Shown here: piece by piece, positions 34,819-46,736 of the stretch | How positions within the stretch are numbered: position 1 is the first letter of the stretch | Layout of the letters: each line of letters starts with the position of its first letter | From: Chelydra serpentina | Taxonomy: Eukaryota > Chordata > Testudines > Chelydridae | NCBI GenBank assembly: GCA_037349315.1 | Contig: JBAIAC010000280.1 | Span: forward strand, 248,001 to 312,000 | DNA length: 64,000 bases | Reading direction: 5' to 3' | Program-made: the position numbers and the translations under genes | Notes under the pieces: generated by a model | The model's input: the letters and a program-made list of their open reading frames with translations, nothing else | Databases searched by the model: none | Told to the model about the DNA's origin: nothing

Positions 34819-35875
34819 ACTAGACAACAATTTATCACTCACCAGACTGTCCCCCTTCCTTCCTCAGTTAGGGCTTTAACCTCATCACCAACTTTAATTT
34901 GCTTTAGAGAAACACTTCCCTGAGCCATAGCTAATGCCAGTTTCACTTCCGAGATACCAGACAGACACTCAGAAATTTTTTCCACATATGCACGGCTTCT
35001 TGGCACAGACAAACAGACGTCTTCCTCAGACAAACATTTGGAGAAACCCTCCATAGTAGACACAGGTTCAGGATTATTTCTTTCCTGTGACTGGTTTATG
35101 TCAACCTGACTGAACAAAGCTTTAATATCATCCCCAATCAAAAGATTCTTCGGCAATAACTTTCTTACACCAGCTATAAGTTCATGTTTAGCACCATTCC
35201 ATTCCAGATGGATTCTGGCTAAAGGCACACTTACAGCAAACTCATAGAGGATTTCAGTATTCACCCTCTTATTTGGTAAATGATCTTCCTCCTTGACAAG
35301 ATCTGCTTTAACAAGAGTGACGTTAGAAGCTGTAATTTGCCCTAAACAGATTTGACCATTGACTTTTACGTTCTCTGCACAAGTGATGGGGTTACCTTCA
35401 CCCGAGCTCACAGGAACAGCATTTACATAAAGGTGGCAGTGTTGGGGTAGATTTGGTTACACACAGAGACAACTGCTTAGAGTCAAACAAGACACCAACA
35501 ATGTTACAAACTGGATAGATTCGATCCCCATCTTTGCTGTTGGGAGGAGCTGCTTTTTCAGGATGATACAGTTCCTGTTGTCCCTTTATTCTTTTGAGTT
35601 GGAGCTGAAGTCTGTCCACTTTTTCCTTAGCTTCTAGTTCCTGCAGTCGAATATATGCCGTTCTTTGTCCATGTTGAAAACACCGGCGGTTCTCTTTCAG
35701 CAGCTTCTCCTTCCATATCAGCTATTTTTGCTTTTGTTCAAGTTCTAACTCCTGGTTTCTCACTGCAACCATTTTTACTGGGGCGGCTTCCTTCTCACTG
35801 GCAATTAACAGATTTTTCAGTTCCTGCTCTAGGGCCTTTTTCTTAAAAGACAACCCCCTCCTTGAGCACAATACT

Positions 35876-36647
35876 TAGGGCCGTCCCTAGGCATACGCAG
35901 CATACGCAGGTACGTAGGGGACCATGAAATTTGGGGCACCAAATTGCCCCAGATTTCATGGTGCCCTAGGCAGTTGCGTGCTGCATACGCGGCAGCACCA
36001 GCCCCGTCCACCACCCCCACAGCTGGCCCCGCCCCGTGGGCTGTGCCCCTTCCCAAGGGGGGCATGGGGCCTCTTACCCTTCCCCCTGCTCCGCCCCCGG
36101 CCCACCCCCATTCCACCTCTTCCCCCAGCGACCCCGCACTCACCGGCAGCTGCGGGAAGAGGCGCAACCCAGCCCCAGCCCTCTACTCCGCCAGCTCCCA
36201 GCCGCGGCGCTCCGCTTCCCACCGCCGGTGAGTGCGGGGAGGTGGGGAAAGGACACCCCCCGCACTAACCAGCGGCTGGGAGCTGGCGGAGTAGAGCAGG
36301 GTGGGGCCCGGCTGCGCTGCTTCCGGACGCTGACGGTGAGTGCAGGGGGGACCCCTCCCCCAAACCCCTTCCCCCGAGTGACACGGCTGGGGCCGGGGTG
36401 AGGGAAGTGAAGCGGGCTGCTCCCAGCCCCCTGCTAATCCCCTGGACCACTCTGGGCCTGTGGGGCCCCCCAAAGTGCCCCCCCCCACAGCCCTTGCCTC
36501 CCGGGCCCCACAGGCCTTGAGCGCAGCCCAGACCCTTGGGGGGGGGGGAGCAGGTCCCCTCCCCCCTGCAGAGGCCTGGGGCACCACACAGTCCCCCACC
36601 CCACGGGGGGGCTGTGTAGGGCACCAAAATGGCTAGGGACGGCCCTG
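35876..36647. mobile_element. hAT MITE, duplicate of 16079-16842
   Basis: Same inverted AGGGCCGTCCCTAG ends and same flanking sequence as in copy 1. It has small indels, including an extra GCATACGCA near the left end. Confidence 0.75.
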
Positions 36648-36818
36648 ATAATTCTTCCTGGCTTTTTCTGTCAGGATCTTGATCATGGGTCACTCACTGT
36701 AACTGATTTTTAACCCTTAAACTCTCCAATATCAAAATTAAACTTTGACAAGCGTGTGGTTCTGATCCAAACACCCAACTAACCTGGGCTAATGTGTCTC
36801 CAAGCACGACTACGCCAC

Positions 36819-38701
36819 TGTGACCGGGGGCCTAGTGGGGGCCAGCTGCGGTCACTCCATTAGGGTGAACTGCAAAGAATGGGGCAGACAATCCCCCAAA
36901 CGCAGGTGGAGATTCCAATACTTGGATTTAACAAGCCAGCATAAAACAGCTTCTTTAATACTTCACTGGTTACTCAGAAGTCCAAACAACACAGTTCCCT
37001 TAAGGTGATCCAGCCTCAGGCCTCCATCCAGGTACCCACGTCAAATATGATGATTTCTGAAAATCTTATTTCATCATAAAAAAGAAAAGGTTCTACCAGT
37101 CCCAAGGGATCGGACACATAGGTGCCGACTCCATGGGTGCTCCGGGGCTGGAGCCAACCGTGGGGGAAAATTGCTCTGCACTCACTTGGAGCTCCCCACC
37201 CCGGCTCACCTCCGCTCGCCTCCGCCTCTTCTCTTGAGCGCGTTGCCGCGTCCTGCTTCTCTCCCCTCCCTCCCAGCGCTTGCGCCGTGAAACAGCTGTT
37301 TCACGTGGCAAGCCTGGGAGGGAGGCAGGAAGGGGAACGCAGCACGGTCGGGGGAGGAGGCAGGGCTGCGGTGGGGATTTGGGGAGCGGTCCAATAGAGG
37401 CAGGGAGGGGCGCAGTTTGGGCGGGGACTTTGGGGCAGAGGTGGAGTCGGGGCGGGGGTGCGAGCACCCACCGGCGCCGAGAAAAGTTGGTGCCTGTCGG
37501 ACACATTACCTCCCAGGTTAATGAATGGTTCAGATCTTACCCACATACACACGACAGCCAATTCTTATGAACTAAACTAACATTTATTAAAAAACAACCG
37601 GTAGAGAGTCTGGTTAAACGATCAATATACAGACAGACATGAGTTCAATCCGTTGAGGTTGAGATTCACAGCAGAGATGGAGAGCTTTAGGGTTGCACAG
37701 AGTTCTTTCAGAAACAGTTCATAGGTCATAGTCCAATGTCCAAATCTCATGTTCAGGGCGTACCAGCATAAGTGGGACCTCAGTCTTGCGACCCAAACTT
37801 CCCCTGATGAAGCTTAAGCAGATCTGAGATGACAGAATCAGGACCCAAGGGTCTTTTTATACATTGTTCTAGCATCCACTTGACCACACAGTCCTGGTTA
37901 AACAATAGGCTTTTGATGTAACCTTTTGCTTTCTAAACACCACCAGTAATTACAACGAGGCGTCCTTGTGGCACCTTAGAGTCTAACCTATTTATTTGGG
38001 CATAAGCTTTCGTGGGCTACAGCCCACTTCATCAGATGCAACTGTTGAGAATAGCCCACTTCCACCTTAATTGAATTGGCTCGTTAGCACTGACCCCCCG
38101 CTTGGTAAGGCAACTCCCACCTTTTCATGTGCTATGTATTTATACCTGCCTCTGTATTTTCCACTCCATGCATCTGAAGAAGTGGGTACGAGCCCATGAA
38201 AGCTTATCCCCAAATAAATGTGTTCGTCTCTAAGGTGCCACAAGGACTCCTCGCTGTTTTTGCTGATACAGACTAACCCGGCTACCCCTCTGAAACCGGT
38301 CACCAGTAATTAGTTACACAAATTAACATAGGGCAAGTTATCCATTAGGCAGTCTATGACAAACTTCAGAGAGACATATAGACAATGACATTATTTTACC
38401 CAAGATTCGTCAGATGTTAATATTCCCTTTTGATCTCTGAATCAATAGTTATAGTGACAGACAGGAACTGTCTGTTTATGGGTAGCATCTAAGATACACA
38501 CAATTTGTTTTATTTCTAACAAGACAGGGTTGCATTTCAGAGTTCTACCCTATTTAAGTTATCATCCACACACCTTTCTAACACGACTTTAAAGGTGGGC
38601 TTTGGGTCATTCAGCCCGCAAGCTGTTTAAACCTTTCTAGCCATGCGTCACTGAAGGACTGAGGGAAACTGAGGCATGCTGAGGCTTAAAAAAATATTAC
38701 A
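36819..38701 (-). repeat. Gypsy-type LTR (copy 2) with nested insertions
   Basis: Duplicate of 17014-18896 with the same length, the MITE at 37118-37496 (flanked by TCGGACAC) and the retroposon at 37953-38300 (flanked by CACCAGTAATTA). Confidence 0.65.
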
Positions 38702-39691
38702 GGGCATTGTCCCTTGGTCACACACCGGGAGACATCCCCGTCCTGCTGTGTGAGGCGGCTCTGCAGCGTGTAGAAATAGGGCAGTACCCCTTTAAACAGG
38801 AGGTGAGCCCTCAATGGGCGCTCACCAGGTTCTGGGTTGAATAAGGGGCCCCAAAGCAGACGGAGCAGCTGGGCGTGTGACGCCAGGCCAGGCCTGTGGG
38901 GGTGTAGCTGGTGAACGGGGGTAGGTGGCTGGTGCCTGTCTGGGGGGGCTGCGAATGGGGCAGAAGAGCGGGGGCAACCAGAGCTACCCAAAGGGAGGGG
39001 CAGCTGATGAGTTTCGGGGCAAGTGGGGCACTTTCCCTGGGTCCCAGCAGCGTCCGCAGCTCCCTCCACGCTGCCCCACGGCCCCGCAGCCCCTGCCCAG
39101 AGCTGGCTCCGACCAGCTTTCGGACGCTTGGGAAGGAAAAGGGACGCCTGGTCTGGGACTGGCTCCCCTGCACAGCGCCCCCACCCCCCAGGCGGGGGCC
39201 TATTGCCGGGGGGCTTGCTCTGGCCGGTCCCAGGTTTGCCACACACTGGGCTCTTGGCCCAAAGGCTGGGGGGAGGTGGGATGGGGGATCCTTTGGCTGC
39301 AATGGGGTCAGGGCTAGATTCTGCTCCCAGCTTCCCAGAAGGCAATCTGGAGTCACCCACTCCCTCCACAGAGCCTGGGATAGAACCCAGGAGTCCTGGC
39401 TTCCAGCCCCCCCCTGCTCTAACCACTAGACCCCACTCCCCTCCTGAAGCTGGAGATAGAACCCAAGAGTCCTGACCCCCTGGCCCAGCGCCCAATACCC
39501 TAATCCCACCTTTTGGCACATGGCACGGCTGCTATGGAAATACTCTCCCAGTGGGGGGGCGCTGTGGGGAGTGGGGTGGGAGCGCTGGCTGTGGGGCGAG
39601 GGGCTCCCCACTTCCCCAGTCCCACCTCTCCCAGCAGGGGGCGCCCCCGCTGCACAGAATCGCTGTCCCACCCAGTGTCTCTGCTTCGCAG

Positions 39692-39806
39692 GAGGCGCCG
39701 GTCCTGGAAGAACCATTTCACCATGACGCAGAGCGGGCGCTTTGCCCAGGTTTACCGAGAGCGGCTGCAGGAGCTGGCCAGGACCTTCCCCTGGGACAAG
39801 GAGTGA
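39692..39806 (+). CDS. Unidentified plus-strand terminal exon (copy 2)
   Basis: Duplicate of 23338-23452, with an intact acceptor (CTCTGCTTCGCAG), the same 115-nt length, stop codon and downstream AATAAA at 40025. Three residues differ from copy 1 (RRRSW versus GRRYW at the start, and ELAR versus ELAG). Preservation of frame through two copies is weak evidence of past function. Upstream exons are not visible. Confidence 0.5.
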
Positions 39807-40512
39807 CACCCAGCAGGGTGCACGGGGCTGTACATAGCCAGGGGACACGTGGCTGCAGGATGCCCCTCCATGGAGCCAGGGCTCCCCCTAGTGGTGTCCT
39901 GCAGTAGCTCCCCCTCCAGAGCAGCTGGTGCTATTGCCAGGGGGTGCCCTCGCCTGACGTCCGGTGCCCCACGCTCGTCCCTCCTGCCCGTCCGCTCTTT
40001 CCTGCCTGCTTTCCCTCCCCCGCAAATAAAAGCCACCTGCACCTAGGGGTCGGTTTATACCCCACACCGCTGCTGAACCCCCTAGTGCGGATGGCAGGAC
40101 ATGCCGTCAGCAGCTGCCTCGCCTATTGCATCCACCCGCGAGCCAGGACTCCTGGGTTCTCTCCCTGGCTCTGGGAGGGGAGTGGGGTCTAATGAGTCCA
40201 GCCCGGCACCCTCTGCAGGAGCTGGTGATCACAGGGCTGGGGGTCGGGGGTCGATCCTGGGGTGCAACTGTTGGGTTGGGAGCAGTTCAGGGGGATTCTC
40301 TGAGGCAGGGAGGTTTGGGGGCAGGGGGTTTTTCTGCCGGAGTCTCAGCGCCCCGAGGGGGAGCAGCTCATCCCCCAGGGAGATTCTTTTCTCCTCACGC
40401 TGGATCCAGGCTCCTGGGGGCAGAGAGAGGACGGGTTACAGGGGCCCTTGTCACCTTTGGCCCAGCCCCTGGGGAGAGCAAGGGGCACAGAAAGGGGGGG
40501 GGGTCACCTCAC

Positions 40513-43500
40513 CTAGGGCACCTCCCTTGGGCGGCTGTAATAGGCCTCAGCCAGGATCAGCCCCAGGACGAGCAGGACCACGGCGCCCAGCGCCAGGCGG
40601 ACGAGGTTGGTGTAGATGAAATCCGGACGCTCCGGGGGGGCTGCTGCGGGGGGAAGGGGAGAGTCACTCGGCGGCTCGGACGGGGAGATCAGCAGCTGGC
40701 GCTGCCCCGGGAGTGGAGCCTCCCTTCTCCCTCCCCCTCCATCCGGCAGATCTGGCTCTGAGGCCTCGGCTTCCCCGACAAAGCAGTTCCCCGGGTGGAC
40801 GAACTGCCCCTGCTCTGAGGCCCCCTCCCTCCGTCGCTCGCTCTCCCCCACCCCCACTCACTTGCTCCTTTTCACTGGGCCGGGGCAGGGGGTTGTGGAG
40901 CTGCAGAAACGGCGCTCGGGGTGAGGGCTCCGGGAGGGAGTTTGGGTGAGGGAGGGGGCTCAGGGCTGGCCGGGGGTTGCGGCATGGGAGGGGGTGCGGG
41001 TTGCAGGCTCCGGACGGCTCTTACCTCAGCCGGCTCCCGGGAAGCAGCCGGCATGTCCCTCCAGCTCCCAGGCGAAGGGGCAGCCAGGGGGCTCTGCGCG
41101 CTGCCCCTGCCCACAGGTGCTGCCCCCTGCAGCTCCCATTGGCTGTGGTTCCTGACCAATGGGAGCTGCAGAGACGGCGCTCGGGGTGGGGCCAGTGCAC
41201 AGAGCCCCTGTGTCCATCCTGCGCCTAGGAGCCGGAGGGAGATGCCGGCTGCTTCCCGGGAGCCGCACAGAGCCTGCCAGCCCCACTGTGCCGCCGACCG
41301 GACTTTGGACTGCCCCACCAGGGTCCCTTTGCAACCAGGTGTTCGGGTCAGTCAGGGAGGGGGAGGGGTTTCACTGGTGGCCTGCTCAGCAGCCCCTGGG
41401 CCCCAATTCCTCTGTGGCCAGCGTTTGCAGAGGTCTCCACTAACTGGGGGCATCTCAGTTTGTGGGTGCTCGGCCTGGGATCCCCCAAGACTGACGCCCC
41501 CCCCCCCCACAAGGAAAGACACTTTTGGAAACCACGACGTGCTCCCATCACACAGAGTCTGTGGCCACGCCAGGAGCTGGGCCAGATCTCCTGGGTCCCA
41601 GCCCAGCACCGTGTCCACCAAGCCACCGATTCTCCTGCAGCCCCTGCCTCATTCAGCCCCGGCCGGGGCAGTGCCTGGGCTGGGGCTGGGGCTGGGAGAA
41701 CAGAGGTGATGGGATCCCGGGATTAAATAGCGACTCACGGTTCCTACGCACAAGGGGCAGCATTAAAGTGGCCTCCCTGCCCTGAGTCTCCAGGGGCTGC
41801 TGCTCCCCCCTGGCTGGGGAACCTCCCAGAAACTCCGTCCCTGCTCCCCGGCCGGGCGTCCCCTCTGCTGGGCCCAGGGCTCATGGAGACCCCCTGGGGA
41901 CTGGCTGGGTGTGGGGCTGGGAGCCGAGGTGCCGGGCTGGGCCCCTCACCTGCTACAATGATCTGCACAGGGTCACTGGGCTCCGAGTAGGCACGTACTC
42001 CTGTTCTGTTGCTATAACGACAGGTGTAGTTGCCCCCGTGTTCCCGTCTGGCGCTGGGGATGGGAAATTCAGCCTCAGAGCCAGCAGGGTCCGTGTAAGT
42101 CAGTAAGTTCCCGTCTCCATCCTTGTAGAGGAGGATCCTCATGCCCAGGTGCTGATGCCGACACCGGATGGTGACGTTTCCCCCCACGGGGATCACCCCA
42201 GCGGGGCTGATGGAGATGGAGGGTTTGGGGTAGGACCCCTCTGGATTCACAAACAAACCGGCAGTAAGTGGGGGTGACACAAACCGCGTCCGTCTGATTC
42301 AATCCTCTGCCCACCTGTCACTCCAGCGTTTTACCCCCCGCCCGTCCCTGGGGTGCAGGCCCGGCCCCGCGGCTCACAGCCGGGGACAGACACAGGAGGG
42401 GGAAGGAGATTTCCAGTCTCGGATTCCGTCAGTTCTCCAGGGTCAGTTCAGGCCCAGCTCCACCCCGGCCCCCCCTGCCCCCCCCCACACACCTCACCTG
42501 AGTTTCCCCCGGCCTCCCCTTGCTGCCCCCGGGCACCTCCCCAGGCCCCAGAGCAGAATGTCCCTGTCCCTCCCCTGCTGCTCCGGGCTGCCACTGCCGG
42601 GTCCTAGCGCCCCCTGTCCGAACTGCCCCTGCCCCTGCCCTTCCCCCTCAGACCCTTTCATTCTCCAACGGGACCCTGCACCAGTACAGCCGCCCCCCTG
42701 CCCGCAGTCACCGCTCCTGCCCCACTCTGGGCAAGGGGCAGCCCCATCCCCCACCCCCAGTGAGGCTACAGTGAGGGGCAGCAGCAGGGGAGGAGGCGCA
42801 TGTGTGATGGCAGCCCCCCCTCCGCCCCCCGCCCCCACCACAGGGGAGGCGAGGGGGCTTCCTGGACCTGAGAGGGGCCGGGGGGGATGGGGCTCCCCCA
42901 GAGCTCGCTGCTGCCGGCAGGGAAAGGGCTGGGGGGGAGTCCTCCTCTCTGGCCCCAGTCCCGGGGCAGCCTGCCTGCACCCCAAACTCATCCCCAGCCC
43001 TGCCCCACCCCAGAGCCCACACCCCCAGCCAGAGCTTTCACCCCCCCACCTCACCCTCAACCCTCTGCCCCAACCCTGAGCCCCCTCTCACACCCCAAAC
43101 CCCTCATTCCCAGCCCCACCCCACAGCCCTCACCCCACCCCTCTGCCCCAACCCTGAGCCCCCTCCTGCATCACGAACCCCTCATCCCCAGCCCTCTGCC
43201 ATAGCCCTGAGCCCCCTCCCACACCTCAAACCTCTCATGCCCAGCCACACCCCAAACCCACCCCCTCCCATCCCCAAACGCCCTCCCAGAGTCTGCACTC
43301 TGTACCCCTCCTGCACCCCAATCCCCTGCCCCAGACCAGGGCCTGCACCCCAGACCTCCTCCCCCACCCAAACACCCTCCCAGAGCCTTGGGCAGGTGGG
43401 GGGCAGCGTTTGGGTGGGGGCGGGTTCTGGGCACCACCAAAATTTCTACAAACCTGCCACCCCTGTTCAGCCCTGCCCCCACTGCAGTCAGGAGTGACTC

Positions 43501-44471
43501 CGGATTCAACCTGGGGAGCAGAGATCAGAATCTGGCCCTTTCCCCACTGCACTTAGGGGGTGAATTCGGATCTATCCTGCAGGATTCCTGGTCCGAATTC
43601 GGGTCCTTAGCGCAAGCGGCTCCCAGGACAGACCCACCCCCACACCCCCACCCCTGCCAAAAAACACCACATTTGCAAAATCCCCCGGTTGTTCTAACAT
43701 TTTCCTGCCCACCCCTGGGGCTCTAACTCCGTCTCTGCTCCGGCCCAAACCGCTCTCAGCCGCTGGGGATTTAGCTCTGCTCTGCACGGTGCCGGGGCCC
43801 CTTTGGGGACGGGATATTTCCAAAGCCGTTCAGGGGACGTTCCCAACGCCGGGTCGGGCTGAGCCTGACCCACGAGCAAAGCAGTGACACGCGGGTGCAG
43901 CAAGCCGAGGGCTGAGACACAACGGTGCCTTGCTCCAGTCCCTCTGCGTGTCCACTTCTTACAGCCCTGCTCTGACCGACCCGTTCCCCGGGGCTACTGC
44001 CAGCTCCCCGGGCACCGTTCGGGGGCGCTGCGGGGTGGCGGGTGCCTTCACTGTGTATTTCCTGGGGGCAGAGCTTCGAGTGCAGGTGAATTCACCCTGT
44101 GTGGTGCCCATCCCTGTAATGAGTGGGGCGAGGTCTCAGTCCCCACCTCTGGGTGTGGGAGGGAGCAGGGGTCTGACAGGATCATCCCTTTGGTGAATCT
44201 GAGCCCCCCATCCACGTCCCTCGTCCTTAATGTGGAAATTCCCCGTTGCCCCATTCCCCACAGATACTCACCTCCCGACACCCTGCTCCGCCCGGCCAGC
44301 CAGCAGCCTGGAAAGGAGACGGGTCGTTATGGACCAGATCCCAGAGCAACTGGATCCTACAGGCCAGGCTCAGATCCTCCCCCCAGACATGGGCACACGC
44401 CCTGGTATCAGATTCCCCCTTATAGGCAGACGATACTCACCGAGGAGGAGGACGGTGAGAGCAGACGCCAT
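40513..44471 (-). CDS. Receptor B: single-Ig LRC-type activating receptor
   Basis: Exons: leader 1 (44471-44441, MASALTVLLL), leader 2 (44307-44272, 36 nt), Ig (42240-41950, 291 nt), membrane (40643-40513). All introns are phase 1 with GT/AG ends. The joined frame gives 162 residues. The Ig domain keeps both cysteines (about 49 and 96), three N-glycosylation sites and YSEPSDPV. The helix begins NLVRLALG with Arg135, and the tail is YYSRPREVP. It is the tandem duplicate of receptor A but differs at several exposed Ig positions (for example GVRAYSEP versus GPAAYSEP) and near the membrane. The same FcR-gamma-coupled activating role is inferred. There is no second Ig exon between 41950 and 40643. 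Confidence 0.85.
40870..41345. mobile_element. hAT-like non-autonomous element in receptor B intron
   Basis: Duplicate of the element at 24540-25222. Its right end is lost to the microhomology deletion near 41350. Confidence 0.5.
42720..43313. repeat. Insertion of degenerate C-rich units in receptor B
   Basis: About 594 bp absent from the equivalent point in receptor A (27095-27100). It contains repeated CCCCAACCCTGAGCCCCCTC units, the reverse of the G-rich units of the 10567-type element. It lies in the intron upstream of the Ig exon. Confidence 0.5.
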
Positions 44472-45211
44472 GACGGGGCAGTGGGGGCCCCTCAGCGCTG
44501 CCACCAACACCCAAGGGCTGAGCTCAACTGAGCCTGAGGCCCGAGTGCGAGCGGAATGAGGAACTGCGCCGGGGGCTTCAGCCCCAGGAAGCCCGTGATG
44601 CTCTCGGCCCCTTTCTTCCCATCAGATGGTTCCTCTGCAATCTCCAGGCCAAATCTACCTCACTCAGAGCAAAGCCAGATCCCTGCAACTCCCAGGAAAC
44701 CACATCCCCTCCTGCAGCTGCCCAACCCCCAATCCCCCATTACCTCCAAGCCCAACATGGTAGCTGCCCAGTCTGGGACCAGCTGGGAACGGGGCAATCT
44801 CAGGAGGTGTCAAGAGGTGTCCAGGCTGCCTTGACCTTTCCCAACAGGCCCGTCCAGCCTCCCTGGAGCAGCAGCTCAGAGCGGAGGAGGGATTCCCCCA
44901 ACACACACACAGTGCCCCCATGGAGCCGGGCACAGATTCCTTCCTGACCCGGCTGGGCCCAGCACCCGCCCTGGAGCATAAGGATGGAGGGGCTTTGCCA
45001 ATATCCTTCTCTGATAGTCCCGCTGCATATGCTGTTCTTAGCCCAGTGGTGTGGGACAGAGACAGGGGGCTGCGGGGGGTTGTGATTTCCGGCCCCTGTG
45101 ACAGGGGGAGGGAGAGATGCATTTACATCCTGAGTTGTTAAAGGAGCAGCCGATAAAGCCGCGAAAGGGGAAGTCTGCCCAGAGCCGACGCTCGCTGTCT
45201 CTGCTACTGCC
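44472..45211 (-). promoter_or_regulatory. 5' flank of receptor B
   Basis: Homologous to 28239-28995 and 50805-51590. It is the likely promoter region, carried along in each duplication. Confidence 0.35.
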
Positions 45212-45259
45212 AGTGAAACTCTGCATAAACCTGATGCCCGGCACCAAGGCCGGATTCAT

Positions 45260-45587
45260 GGGCAGGTGACCGCCTGGGGGCCGGGCTTGGGGGGCACCAG
45301 GCTCGGGGGGCTGGTTTTGTTGTTAGTGACAAAAGGGAAAATCGAATGTTTGAGGTAAAAAGTTTCAGAAGAAAAATTCCAGACTTGGGGGGTTTGTACG
45401 ACTGTAGTAATCTGCCGTCGGACAGGAAAACACCACTGAGCCATTGTTCGGAGCGTCACCAGGCGCTGACGCACGGGGACCGTTCGGACATCAGACCTCT
45501 CTGTTGAATCGGACAACATCCATCCCGTGTTGCCACACGGGACGCGCTCTCCACTCCACGTTCTCCAACACACGTGTGATGCAGACA
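45260..45587 (+). pseudogene. Degraded hAT-type remnant
   Basis: Similar to 51620-52100: CGGACAGGAAAACACC, then GAGCGTCACCAGGCGCTGACGCACGGGGACCGTTCGGACATC. The transposase-like frame is riddled with stops. It lies between the receptor B 5' flank and a second hAT element. Confidence 0.5.
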
Positions 45588-46150
45588 GGGCCGTCCTTAG
45601 GATTTATGGTGCCCTAGGCGGGATTATTAAACTGGTGCCCCTGTGCCTGACTTGCTCTTAGCAACACAAACATACGCTTACAGTATTGGAAAACTTGCCA
45701 ATGCACGTTAAAAACAGTTTAACTTAATTAAGCACACTGGAAGGCTGATGGACTAGCACTAAAGACCTAGCACTATAGAAAACATTCTGACTTATTGACA
45801 GAATGATGCAAATAATATAACTTTTTTAATTTGTCTACATTAAGAGGTATTGAAAAAGGATTTATTTTTAATTAAAAGCGATCTTTCTGGCTTTTTTGGC
45901 TGCAAAATCAGTAATAATGTAATCATATGACAAAGACAAAGTGATGTCTTGTTCGAGAGCAAGAATAGCAAGGCCAGTCAAGCGTTCCTGACTCATTGTA
46001 GAACGGAGCTAGCTTTTAACGAGCTTTAGTTTTGAGAAACTGCGTTCTCCTGATGCTACTGTTACAGGAATTGTCAGTAGAAGACGAGTGGCAATGTACA
46101 CATTAGGATAGATGTCAACAAGTTTGCTCGTATGAATAAACTGCACAATG
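45588..46150 (-). mobile_element. 3' end of a hAT transposon
   Basis: The terminus CAGGGCCGTCCTTAGG lies at about 45587-45602, then AT-rich 3' sequence, then the transposase C-terminus (ATRLLLTIPVTVASGE) on the minus strand. At 46150 the coding sequence is cut and joined directly to the duplicated 3' UTR of unit 3. Copy 1 (28996-29545) continues the transposase beyond this point. Confidence 0.8.
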
Positions 46151-46265
46151 CCTGACGTCCGGTGCCCCACGCTCGTCCCTCCTGCCCGTCCGCTCTTTCC
46201 TGCCCGCTTTCCCTCCCCCCCAAATAAAAGCCGCTTGCACCTAGGGGTTGGTTTATAACCCACAC
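46150..46265 (+). pseudogene. 3' UTR-only fragment of the plus-strand exon
   Basis: Matches 23611-23730, including AATAAA at 46223-46228, but begins inside the 3' UTR. The coding part of the terminal exon is absent. It marks the left breakpoint of the third receptor unit. Confidence 0.8.
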
Positions 46266-46736
46266 CGCTCCTGAATCCCCTAGTCAAGATGGCAGGACAC
46301 GCCATCAGCAGCTGCCTCGTCTATTGCACCCACCTGCAAGCCAGGACTCCTGGGTTCTCTCCCTGGCTCTGGGAGGGGAGTGGGGTCTAGTGAGTCCAGC
46401 CCAGCACCCTCTAGGGGGTGTTCCTCTAGCTGGTGCTCACAGGGGCTGGTGCTCACCGGGCTGGGAGTCAGGGGTTCAAGCCTGGGGTGTGGCCATTGGG
46501 TTGGGAGCAGTTGTGGGGGGTTCTCTGAGGCAGGGGTGTTTGGGGGCCAGAGGTTTTGTGCCGGTGTCTCAGCCCCCAAAGGGGAGCAGCTCGTCCCCTG
46601 GGGAGATTCTCTTCTCTGCACGGCTGGATCCAGGCTCCTGGGGGCGCAGAGAGATGGTGGGTTAGAGGGGCCCATGTCTCTCTTGGCCCAGCCCCAGGGG
46701 GGAGCAAGGTGCACAGAAAGGGGGGGGTCACTTCAC

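Larger units (their letters stand above)
31447..36818 (-). mobile_element. Gypsy-type retroelement, internal region (copy 2)
   Basis: Second copy of the 12103-17013 element. It has the same retroposon (34332-34818, 16-bp target duplication with one mismatch) and the same hAT MITE (35876-36647). The reading frame seen at 12184-13302 is split here (31491-32024, 32064-32453). The frame at 13564-14295 is split into 33368-33862 and 33828-34085 by a deletion. It is non-functional. Confidence 0.6.
30643..45211. repeat. Tandem segmental duplication, copy 2
   Basis: Collinear with 11316-28995 and lying about 1.6 kb after it in the same orientation. Differences: a solo LTR at 32848-33327; loss of the 3.4-kb block corresponding to copy 1 19557-23005; loss of about 470 bp at a GTCA microhomology (41350); and a 0.6-kb G/C-rich insertion at 42720-43313. 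Otherwise identity is high throughout. Confidence 0.9.
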
